A DNA stretch of 64,000 bases from Phaeodactylibacter xiamenensis. GTDB lineage: Bacteria; Bacteroidota; Bacteroidia; Chitinophagales; Saprospiraceae. The notes beneath the pieces are model-generated. The model was not told where the DNA came from and made no database searches. It saw only the letters and a list, made by a program, of their open reading frames with translations. This document shows, piece after piece, positions 34,592 to 41,618 of the stretch. Positions within the stretch are counted from its first letter, which is position 1; the number at the start of each line of letters is the position of its first letter. Position numbers and translations under genes: made by a program. Location: NCBI RefSeq assembly GCF_000759025.1, contig NZ_JPOS01000020.1, positions 1-64,000 of the forward strand, written 5' to 3'.

Positions 34592-36934
34592 ATGAAGACT
34601 TCGCAGATTTCCCTTTTCCTAATCCTTTTATGGTTCGGATGGACGCCATGTGCGTCCCTGGCAGCCGATAAAACCCTCACCTGGACTTTTCCTCTCCCAA
34701 GGACGCACACTGGGATTCTGATCGGCAACGGTATTCAGGGGCTCATGGTCTGGGGGCAGGACAATCAGCTGAATGTGACGGTAAGCCGGGCTGGATTCTG
34801 GGACCACAGGGGAGGCCGGCCGTTTGGTGCCACCACCAACTTCAAGACTGTGAAGCGATTGTTGGAAGCCGGGCAGCAGGATTCCCTGAAGCTCATTTTC
34901 AAAAATGAAAAACAGGAGGGTTTACCCAACCGGCCCTATCAGTTGGGCGGGGGCAGGCTGGAACTACATTTTCCCAAAGGCTTCGTGCTACAGACGGGGG
35001 AATTAAATCTACAGACTGGCAAGTTGGAAGTGGTGATCCAATTGCCAGATGGCTCGCTAAGAACGATAGATATCGGTCAGGCAGTACCCGATGAAGTGGC
35101 CTGGATAAAGATGGAAGAAGCCCTGCTGGCGAAGGTGGAGATCAAGCTGGTCGCGAGCTATGACCACCCAAAGGTCCGGAAAGAACTGGCTGAAATTGGC
35201 GTTGCGCCCCCCACCCGGTTTTCCGATGCTGCCCAATCCGTAGCCGGTTTTACGCAGTCCCTGCCGGCGGACGCTCCGCTTTCGGTAGCCTATCAGAAAA
35301 ACAAAGACCATCTGGTGCTTCAGACCGTACTGGGCGAACAGCCGGAGCCTGCGCTGATCGCCTCCTTTCGGTCGGTCGACCTGAAAGCGCTGGATAAACA
35401 ATCCACTGCCTGGTGGACCAACTTTTCCAAAGATCTTCCAAAGGTAACCATTCCGGATCCGAAGCTTCAGGAAGCCTATGATTATGGCCTCTACAAAATG
35501 GGGTGTGTACACCCGCCGCATGGCGTAGCGGCCACCTTGCAGGGCCCCTTTATGGAAACACAGCGCATCCCTCCGTGGAGCAACGATTACCACTTCAACA
35601 TCAATATTGAGATGATCTACTGGCCCGTCCTGGCATCCGGTAAATACGAACACCTCGATCCGCTTTGGGCCATGCTGGAGGAGTGGATGCCTACGCTGGA
35701 GGCCGCCGACCAATACTTTTACGAAAATGACAAAGCCCTGCTTATGCCCCACGCCGTAGACAACCGCGGACACGTGGTGGGTAACTTTTGGACCGGTATG
35801 ATCGATCAGGCCTGTGCGGCCTGGATGGCGCAGCTGGCGTGGCTGCAGTATCAGCACACCCTGGACGAGCAACTACTGGCGGAAGTCGCCTTTCCTCTCA
35901 TGCAGGGCACCTTCGAAGGCTACTACGCGATGACCGAAAAAACAGCAGATGGCACCCTGAGCCTCCCCGTTTCCGTAAGCCCGGAATTTAAGGGCGCCAG
36001 GCCTGATGCGTGGGGGCGGAATGCTTCCTTCCAGCTGGCGGCCTACAAGATGACGGCAAAGAATTTGATTGAAGCAAGTGCTCTTCTCAATCAGCCGATG
36101 GATGAGCGCTGGACGGAGGTTCTGGAAAAGCTCCCCGATTACGCCATCATTGAAGGGCCGGGAAGTCAGGAACACCCGGAATATGTCAACCAGCGTATTG
36201 CCCTCTGGGAGGGTATGGACTTGGTGGAGAGCCACCGCCACCATTCTCACCTGGCAGGCATATACCCCTTTCAGTCCTTTGATCCTTTTGATGAAAAGCA
36301 TGCCACCATCGTCCGTCATTCCATCAATCAGTGGATAGCGGAAGGCGCGGGCAGATGGTCGGGCTGGTGTGTGCCCTGGGCGGCTGCCCTCCACGCCCGT
36401 TTGGGCAATCCGGATGGCGCGATCTCCTGGTTGCACTATTGGGAGGAAAACTATACTAACCTGGGGCGGGGCACCCTGCACGATGCCAATTACAAAGGCC
36501 TTTCCCTGATCAAACCCGGTATTGGGCCTGACATACGCCCCGATGCCTCTAAGCCAATGGACTGGAATAATGTGGAATTCATGGCACCCCATAATGAAGT
36601 CATGCAGCTGGACGGCGGCTTTGGGGTGCTTGATGCCCTGCATAACCTGTTTTTCCAGCAGCGGGATTCCGTCCTGCACATCCTACCGTACCTGCCGGTG
36701 AGGTGGCGGGATTTTGAGTTTGAAGGCTTGCACACCGCAGGTGGCTTCGTCATCGCCGGCCAGGTGAAAAACGGGCAAGTGGAGCGCATCGAAATAGAGA
36801 GCAAATTTGGAAAGCCACTGGTTGTGCAAACGCCGTTTCTCAACGGCTGTCAGGTGGATGGGGTGGCTCAGGATAGCGCATTGTTGAAGCTGGAAATGAG
36901 TGCGGGCGAAGTAGTGCTGGTTCGTCGGCTCTGA
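34592..36934 (+). CDS. Secreted GH95-like glycoside hydrolase (alpha-L-fucosidase family)
   Basis: The 780-residue protein begins with a signal peptide (MKTSQISLFLILLWFGWTPC, then ASLA). The N-terminal beta domain contains LPRTHTGILIGNGIQGLMVWG, matching the GH95 'lpIGNGrlGamv' start. The (alpha/alpha)6 barrel carries NDYHFNINIEMIYWP with the two asparagines (N-x-N) used by GH95 for catalysis, SVSPEFKG, HRHHSHLAGIYPFQ, a WCVPWAAALHARLGNPDGA helix pair and QLDGGFGVLDAL with the conserved aspartate. The C-terminal beta domain follows HILPYLPVRWRDFEFEGLHTAGGF. GH95 enzymes release alpha-L-fucose or L-galactose with inversion from plant or algal glycans. The exact sugar is not certain, as several landmarks differ from characterised fucosidases. 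No sugar operon surrounds it. Confidence 0.78.
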   Translation: MKTSQISLFLILLWFGWTPCASLAADKTLTWTFPLPRTHTGILIGNGIQGLMVWGQDNQLNVTVSRAGFWDHRGGRPFGATTNFKTVKRLLEAGQQDSLKLIFKNEKQEGLPNRPYQLGGGRLELHFPKGFVLQTGELNLQTGKLEVVIQLPDGSLRTIDIGQAVPDEVAWIKMEEALLAKVEIKLVASYDHPKVRKELAEIGVAPPTRFSDAAQSVAGFTQSLPADAPLSVAYQKNKDHLVLQTVLGEQPEPALIASFRSVDLKALDKQSTAWWTNFSKDLPKVTIPDPKLQEAYDYGLYKMGCVHPPHGVAATLQGPFMETQRIPPWSNDYHFNINIEMIYWPVLASGKYEHLDPLWAMLEEWMPTLEAADQYFYENDKALLMPHAVDNRGHVVGNFWTGMIDQACAAWMAQLAWLQYQHTLDEQLLAEVAFPLMQGTFEGYYAMTEKTADGTLSLPVSVSPEFKGARPDAWGRNASFQLAAYKMTAKNLIEASALLNQPMDERWTEVLEKLPDYAIIEGPGSQEHPEYVNQRIALWEGMDLVESHRHHSHLAGIYPFQSFDPFDEKHATIVRHSINQWIAEGAGRWSGWCVPWAAALHARLGNPDGAISWLHYWEENYTNLGRGTLHDANYKGLSLIKPGIGPDIRPDASKPMDWNNVEFMAPHNEVMQLDGGFGVLDALHNLFFQQRDSVLHILPYLPVRWRDFEFEGLHTAGGFVIAGQVKNGQVERIEIESKFGKPLVVQTPFLNGCQVDGVAQDSALLKLEMSAGEVVLVRRL

Positions 36935-37170
36935 TACGTGGGCAAATACTAAGGTTTTTTACAACGGTCGATATCGAATCTTAATACCATCTTTTGCGTG
37001 CTCTGCAACGCAAATAAAGAGACACGTTCATTAAATCTCTTCAGGGTCAAAATAGGCAAACTCATTGACCGGGTTTAGTTTGAGTAGTTGCCATAGCGAC
37101 CAGCTAATATGCTTGTATGCTTGGCAATTGGATACTCCCTTTTGAAATCATTTATCCTAAATACCCGGCA
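36935..37170. other. Intergenic region, no gene seen
   Basis: Between the convergent GH95-like and Fic genes there is no coding frame. A weak hairpin TTTGCGT/ACGCAAA (36993-37014) is the only structure noticed; it has no T-run and is not called a terminator. Confidence 0.3.
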
Positions 37171-38259
37171 TCATCTTTTAAGTATTTCCAATAACTGATA
37201 GTTCAAATACAATTTCTCTTTACCTACTTGTTCGCTCTTTAGAAATCCCGCTTTTTCTAGTTCTTTTAAATAGTTACCTGCCGTTTTTAAATTCCCCAAA
37301 CCCGCTTTTTCCAAAAATTGTCTCTTGGTATAGGGTAACCTAAACAGTACTTCCATTAGGTCTTTGGAGTACACTTTAGGAAGTTTGGCGTGTATTTCAG
37401 CACCCATTTCACTCATTAGCGTTTCAATCTGCGCAATACGTTGGCGGTCTTTTTTTGCAGTGGTTTCTACCATGTCAAGCATGTAGAGAATCCAGCCCTG
37501 CCATTCACTTTGTTCGGTTACCGCTCGAAGCTTTTCATAATAGGCCGCTTTGTTTTCCATGATATAACCACTGAGGAACAGGGCCGGTAAATCCAGCAAG
37601 CCGGTTAATTTCAAGTAGAGCAAAAGAATAATTCTTCCCGCCCGGCCATTGCCGTCAAAAAACGGGTGAATAGCTTCAAACTGATAATGGATGATAGCCA
37701 TTTTTACCAACGGGTCTATCTCATCTTCGGCATGAATAAAATCTTCCAGGTTTTTAAGTTTTTGCCGGATCACCTCTTCGCCTTCTGGTGGGGTGTAAAC
37801 CACCATGCCGTTAGCCGGATTTTTCAGCTGGGTGCCGGGTGCATTGCGAATGCCGGCATTGTTTTCTTTGATCACCTGCACCAGCTTGATAAACAAGTTG
37901 GTGGTGAGCAGGGGCTTTCGTTTCATTACTTCCAGCCCATACCACAAGGCATTTTTGTAATGCAATACTTCTTTTATAGCCGGATTGTCTGTTTTTTTAT
38001 CGGCTATGGATTGCTTGAATAACTCGTCATGGGTGGTGATGATGTTTTCTATAGCCGAGCTGGCCTGCGCCTCTTGCAATTGAATGGTATCTATAAAAAG
38101 CGTAGTGTTGGGTAACTTAGTGATGGCACCTTTCAGCTCTGAAAGAGCACGGCTGGCAGTAATGGTTTTTTTGAGAATGACTGTAGTTTCTATTTCCGCT
38201 TTGGGCGGTAAGAGCGGCAGTTCGTTGTACGGTAGGTCAGGGCTATATGCCATATCCAT
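37171..38259 (-). CDS. Fic family protein with N-terminal inhibitory helix and HTH tail
   Basis: The 362-residue protein carries the Fic core motif HPFFDGNGRAGR, with His198 as the catalytic base, so it can transfer AMP (or another nucleotide part) to a target hydroxyl. The N-terminal helix holds SSAIEN, fitting the [S/T]xxxE[G/N] inhibitory motif of class II Fic proteins, whose glutamate blocks ATP binding in cis. The C-terminal ~80 residues (YTKRQFLEKAGLGNLKTAGN, YLKELEKAGFLKSEQ) form a winged-helix domain. The domain order is that of Fic proteins of the SoFic type. The gene is AT-richer than its neighbours and its upstream region has an operator-like array, consistent with horizontal acquisition and self-regulation. 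No antitoxin gene is adjacent. Targets are unknown. Confidence 0.9.
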   Translation of the reverse strand: MDMAYSPDLPYNELPLLPPKAEIETTVILKKTITASRALSELKGAITKLPNTTLFIDTIQLQEAQASSAIENIITTHDELFKQSIADKKTDNPAIKEVLHYKNALWYGLEVMKRKPLLTTNLFIKLVQVIKENNAGIRNAPGTQLKNPANGMVVYTPPEGEEVIRQKLKNLEDFIHAEDEIDPLVKMAIIHYQFEAIHPFFDGNGRAGRIILLLYLKLTGLLDLPALFLSGYIMENKAAYYEKLRAVTEQSEWQGWILYMLDMVETTAKKDRQRIAQIETLMSEMGAEIHAKLPKVYSKDLMEVLFRLPYTKRQFLEKAGLGNLKTAGNYLKELEKAGFLKSEQVGKEKLYLNYQLLEILKR

Positions 38260-38264
38260 GTATT

Positions 38265-38362
38265 TTATAACGAGGGCGTTCTTTACACCCGTTTTAAAAA
38301 CAAGGGCAAATATAGGTTTTTTTTGCCCTTGTTTGTAGCAAAAGGGCGTTTATTGCCCTTGT
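38265..38362 (-). promoter_or_regulatory. Promoter with GGGCAA operator array for Fic gene
   Basis: On the minus strand TATATTTG (38307-38314) is an exact TAnnTTTG -7 box. It is embedded in repeats of an AAGGGCAA-type site: ACAAGGGCAAA (38300-38310), its inverse TTTGCCCTTGT (38322-38332), AAGGGC (38342-38347), its inverse GCCCTT (38355-38360), and an AGGGCGTT again at 38267-38274. The first two pair perfectly over 11 bases. The overlap of box and repeats suggests repression, possibly by the Fic protein's own winged-helix domain. Confidence 0.5.
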
Positions 38363-38496
38363 GCTACCTCCACCTACTCAAAGACCTGATTTTACCCGTT
38401 CACATTAACGCTTCATCACTTGCACCAATCCATTGTGCGCGCTGCATACTACTGCACCGGATCTACCTGGACAAAAAAGGTACAGCCCCCCATCCT

Positions 38497-39348
38497 TCAC
38501 ACCAGCTCCCCCAGCACCGGCGTGCCTGCCTTCCCCGGCGACTGATTAAACAACCGGGCATAAGCTGCATAAAGCTCCGGTAACTGTGCCTGAAAAGCGG
38601 CAGGCCAGGTGAAGAAGTGGACTATGCTTACCGGGCGGAGCGGAATGGGGTCTAGGTTGATCCATTGCTGTATCCAGGCCTGGCTAAAGCCGCTGATTTG
38701 CTGTAGCTCGAGCCAGTGGTCTTCGGTCAGAGGCGGAAAGCCGAATTCCGGGTAGGAGCGCTCGAAGACTTTAGCGTACTCGTGTAGCCCGATATTGTAG
38801 AAATTATGAGGCTCCAGAAAGCCTTTCATCAGCTGCTCAGCGGAGAAGAGAATGGCACCGTCTTCTTCGTAGATTTCGGAAGCGTGGTAGTTTTTGGGGT
38901 ATTGCGGAGAAGGGAAAGGCTGCGGGAAAAAGATGAGGTGCTCAAATTTTGACAATAAGAAGTCTTTGCGGCCAAAGGTGAGCTGTACCGCACAGATGGC
39001 AGCGACAGCCTTGAGGTCTTCTGTGACCTCATCCATGCCTTTTGCCATAAAGTCATTGGCTTCCATGTACAGGCGTACCCGGCGGCGGAAGCGCAGCTTT
39101 TCAGGATCAGCCAGGTGTTGATAATAAGGCAGATGGCGTTCCAGCAACCCACGCAGCTTGGGGGGCATATCCGGTGGCCGGCGGGTCCACCACCACCAGT
39201 TGATCTGTGGGCTCAGGATGTAGATAAAGGCCAGCGCAATCACAAAGGGCACGACGTAAATACTGTAGCTGGAATGGGCTTCCCAGGCCAGGAACAGAAA
39301 CAGAATGGCCCCGAGTACAAAGGGGATGGATAAAATGCGTGCCGGCAT
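38497..39348 (-). CDS. MtfA-like zinc peptidase homologue with altered HExxH
   Basis: The 283-residue protein has two N-terminal transmembrane helices (about 5-22 and 28-46), then the MtfA/peptidase M90 core: RFRRRVRLYMEANDF, AICAVQLTFGRKDFLL, FFPQPFPSPQYP and a terminal all-helical region. The M90 zinc motif HExxH is here HEYAK: His189 and Glu190 are present but the second histidine is Lys193. The enzyme may therefore be inactive, bind metal differently, or belong to a Bacteroidota subgroup in which this change is normal. MtfA of E. coli is a soluble peptidase that binds the regulator Mlc; a membrane anchor as seen here is different. The gene is divergent from the DUF2214 gene, with 84 bases between. 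Confidence 0.7.
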   Translation of the reverse strand: MPARILSIPFVLGAILFLFLAWEAHSSYSIYVVPFVIALAFIYILSPQINWWWWTRRPPDMPPKLRGLLERHLPYYQHLADPEKLRFRRRVRLYMEANDFMAKGMDEVTEDLKAVAAICAVQLTFGRKDFLLSKFEHLIFFPQPFPSPQYPKNYHASEIYEEDGAILFSAEQLMKGFLEPHNFYNIGLHEYAKVFERSYPEFGFPPLTEDHWLELQQISGFSQAWIQQWINLDPIPLRPVSIVHFFTWPAAFQAQLPELYAAYARLFNQSPGKAGTPVLGELV

Positions 39349-39432
39349 ATGCTGGTTTTGAAGGGGAAATTACAAAATCAGTTAACACTTCGGGAGGAAT
39401 CGTGTTTCATTCCTGTTGCCAAAATCATTGCC

Positions 39433-39879
39433 ATGATAGCTGAAGCCTTTGCCCGCTATTTTCACTTTATTAGCATTCTGACCATGTCCTTTGCGATTGC
39501 CGGAGAAGCCTGGCTCATCCGGCCGCGCCTGCAACGCCGCACGGTACAGCAGCTATTTGTACTGGATGGTGTATACGGATTAAGTGCCCTGGCTATTGTG
39601 GGCGTCGGTCTGCTGCTATGGTTTGGGGTAGGCAAACCTGCGGAGTACTACACATCCAACTGGCTTTTTCATTTAAAGCTGGGGCTCTTCACTGCCTTAG
39701 GGCTTTTGTCGATCTTTCCAACCGTATTTTTCTTTAAAAACCGGAAGGGAGAAGAAACAGACTGGGTGGAGATTCCGGCCCGCATCCGGCTCATGATCCG
39801 CCTGGAACTGGCGTTGCTGTTCTTCATCCCGCTTTGTGCCACGCTAATGGCACGCGGGTTTGGGCAGATGAGTGGATAG
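39433..39879 (+). CDS. DUF2214 family integral membrane protein
   Basis: The start is the ATG at 39433 (MIAEAFARYFHFISILTMSF); the upstream in-frame extension overlaps the divergent gene's promoter and is not hydrophobic. The 148-residue protein has four transmembrane helices, at about 5-25, 45-65, 80-102 and 121-140, and the GEAWLIRPRL, LDGVYGLSALAIVGVGLLLWFG and NWLFHLKLGLF landmarks of DUF2214. The function of the family is unknown. No partner gene is apparent. Confidence 0.8.
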   Translation: MIAEAFARYFHFISILTMSFAIAGEAWLIRPRLQRRTVQQLFVLDGVYGLSALAIVGVGLLLWFGVGKPAEYYTSNWLFHLKLGLFTALGLLSIFPTVFFFKNRKGEETDWVEIPARIRLMIRLELALLFFIPLCATLMARGFGQMSG

Positions 39880-39956
39880 GGATATGAAAAGGTATTTTAA
39901 GCAAAAGTTAACTGTTACTTAATTTCCGCACAAGCTGGAAGTTTCAACTTAATACC

Positions 39957-39964
39957 CATCTTTG
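39957..39964 (+). promoter_or_regulatory. Probable -7 box for metallophosphoesterase gene
   Basis: CATCTTTG differs from the Bacteroidota TAnnTTTG box at one base and lies 33 bases before the ATG at 39997, a suitable leader length. A -33 box is not clear. Confidence 0.4.
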
Positions 39965-39996
39965 CGTTGCCCTGACCAATACCGAAACATCAGAAC

Positions 39997-41505
39997 ATGG
40001 AGCGAGCGACCATAACAGGCAGGGTATATGTACAGCAAAACGATCTTCAAAAAGGTATCGTCGGCGTAGGCGTTTCCGATGGCAAAGTAGTGGTGGAAAC
40101 GGATGCAGATGGGTATTACACCTTGCCAAGGCCTAAAGCGGAAGGTGTCATTTTTATTACCAAGCCCGCCGGGTACGAGCTGCCGCTCAATGCCCACAAT
40201 CAACCACAGTTTTTCCATTTTATCCGGCCAGCGGGCAGCCCCAATAATGCCGAGCTGGAATACGAGGGCTTCAAACCTGCACCCCTGCCCGAAACCATTG
40301 ATTTTGAATTGCTGCCGGGCCGGCGGCAGGAGCAGTTCCGGGCGGTCTTTTTTGGCGATATTCAGCCTAAGACGGAGGAGGAAGTAGGGTTTTTCCGGCA
40401 GCTTATGGTACAGCACCTTCTCCATCAGCCCATGGACTTTTTTGTGCCGCTGGGGGACATTGCCTGGGACGGACTTGCGCTCTATCCGGAGATCAGGGAA
40501 GCACTTGCCGGGATTGGAAAGCCTTACTACACGGTCTGCGGCAACCACGATATCAACCTGCGGGCTTCAGACCCGGCATTCAGCCGGGAGACTTTTCAGC
40601 GCTACTTTGTGCCGACCTACTATGCCTTCGACTACGGACAGGTACACTTTGTGGTGCTCGATGATATCGGCTACACCGGCTGGGATACCGAGTACGATAC
40701 CTTCGGTATTACCCAGGGTTACCTCTCCCCGCAACAACTCCGATGGCTCCGCAATGACCTGGAAACCATCCCCGAGGAAAAACTGGTGGTGCTGCTCATG
40801 CACATTCCTATCTATACCGATATCCTACCGGCTGATACCTACCGCAATATTCAAAACCGGGACGATCTGTTTGATATTTTGGACCACCGCAGGCAAGTGC
40901 TGGCGCTGGCTGCACATACCCACTTTGTAGAGCATGTTGATTTGCGCGAAGGTGGCTGGTCTGGAGAGGGCACCTTTCAGCATCTGGTATGTGGTGCAGC
41001 TTGCGGGGCATGGTGGAAGGGCCCCAGAGACTGGACGGGGTTGCCCGTTCGCCTGGGCATGGATGGTACACCCAATGGCTTCTGGATTTTCGATTTTGAT
41101 GGGGCGGCTTATACCTATCGCTTTCAGGCGGCAGGCCAACCCTCGCATGAGCAGGTGGGAGTTCGGTCGCCCATGTCAGGCCCGATAGCTATCTGCACGG
41201 ATGGCCAGGAGATTATTGCCAATATTTATGCAGCCAGCTACGAAGCGGCGGTCACCTGTCAGGTTGATGATGGCGTACCTGTGCCCATGAAGCGTACAGT
41301 GGAAAAAGACCCACTCGTTCTGCATATGCTGGAGCAATATCCGGAAGAATACTCGCATTGGATGAAAGCCAGGGATTGTGCCCATCTGTGGAAAGCCCCA
41401 CTCCCGGACCACCTAAAACCGGGTGTGCACACCCTTACTTTCACTGCCATGGAGCCGGATGGGCGAATTACAACAGGAAAGCATAATTTTCGAAAATCAG
41501 AATAG
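39997..41505 (+). CDS. Calcineurin-like metallophosphoesterase, three-domain type
   Basis: The 502-residue protein has three parts: an N-terminal beta domain (about 1-95, MetallophosN-like: GRVYVQQNDLQKGIVGVGVS), the metallophosphoesterase core (about 108-320) and a C-terminal beta domain (about 335-500, MetallophosC-like). Core motifs are FFGDIQ, PLGDIAWDG, VCGNHDIN, LLMHIPI and AAHTHF, giving the usual two-metal site; the first motif is D-x-Q instead of D-x-H, as is often seen in this subfamily. No signal peptide is visible, so it is probably cytoplasmic. The substrate (phosphomonoester, nucleotide or phospholipid) cannot be told from the sequence. Confidence 0.85.
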   Translation: MERATITGRVYVQQNDLQKGIVGVGVSDGKVVVETDADGYYTLPRPKAEGVIFITKPAGYELPLNAHNQPQFFHFIRPAGSPNNAELEYEGFKPAPLPETIDFELLPGRRQEQFRAVFFGDIQPKTEEEVGFFRQLMVQHLLHQPMDFFVPLGDIAWDGLALYPEIREALAGIGKPYYTVCGNHDINLRASDPAFSRETFQRYFVPTYYAFDYGQVHFVVLDDIGYTGWDTEYDTFGITQGYLSPQQLRWLRNDLETIPEEKLVVLLMHIPIYTDILPADTYRNIQNRDDLFDILDHRRQVLALAAHTHFVEHVDLREGGWSGEGTFQHLVCGAACGAWWKGPRDWTGLPVRLGMDGTPNGFWIFDFDGAAYTYRFQAAGQPSHEQVGVRSPMSGPIAICTDGQEIIANIYAASYEAAVTCQVDDGVPVPMKRTVEKDPLVLHMLEQYPEEYSHWMKARDCAHLWKAPLPDHLKPGVHTLTFTAMEPDGRITTGKHNFRKSE

Positions 41506-41578
41506 GCCCGACCAGAGCCTACTCATTCCCATTAAAGGTATACCTGGAAATTTTCAGGTCCCTGTTTTCGCCGGGCCT
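41504..41578. terminator. Structured convergent region, possible bidirectional terminator
   Basis: AGGCCCG (41504-41510) can pair with CGGGCCT (41572-41578), enclosing an ACCTG/CAGGT hairpin (41542-41559), between the stops of the metallophosphoesterase and the carboxypeptidase genes. The T/A runs next to it are short, so the call is tentative. Confidence 0.3.
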
Positions 41579-41618
41579 TAAAATCATTAGCCCCTCTATC
41601 GCAAAGGAACAGTTCCTT

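Noticed and set aside
35057-36679. Two antisense frames of 271 and 268 codons opposite the GH95-like gene
   Set aside because: The plus-strand protein carries the GH95 motifs throughout; the antisense frames result from codon bias at high G+C third positions.
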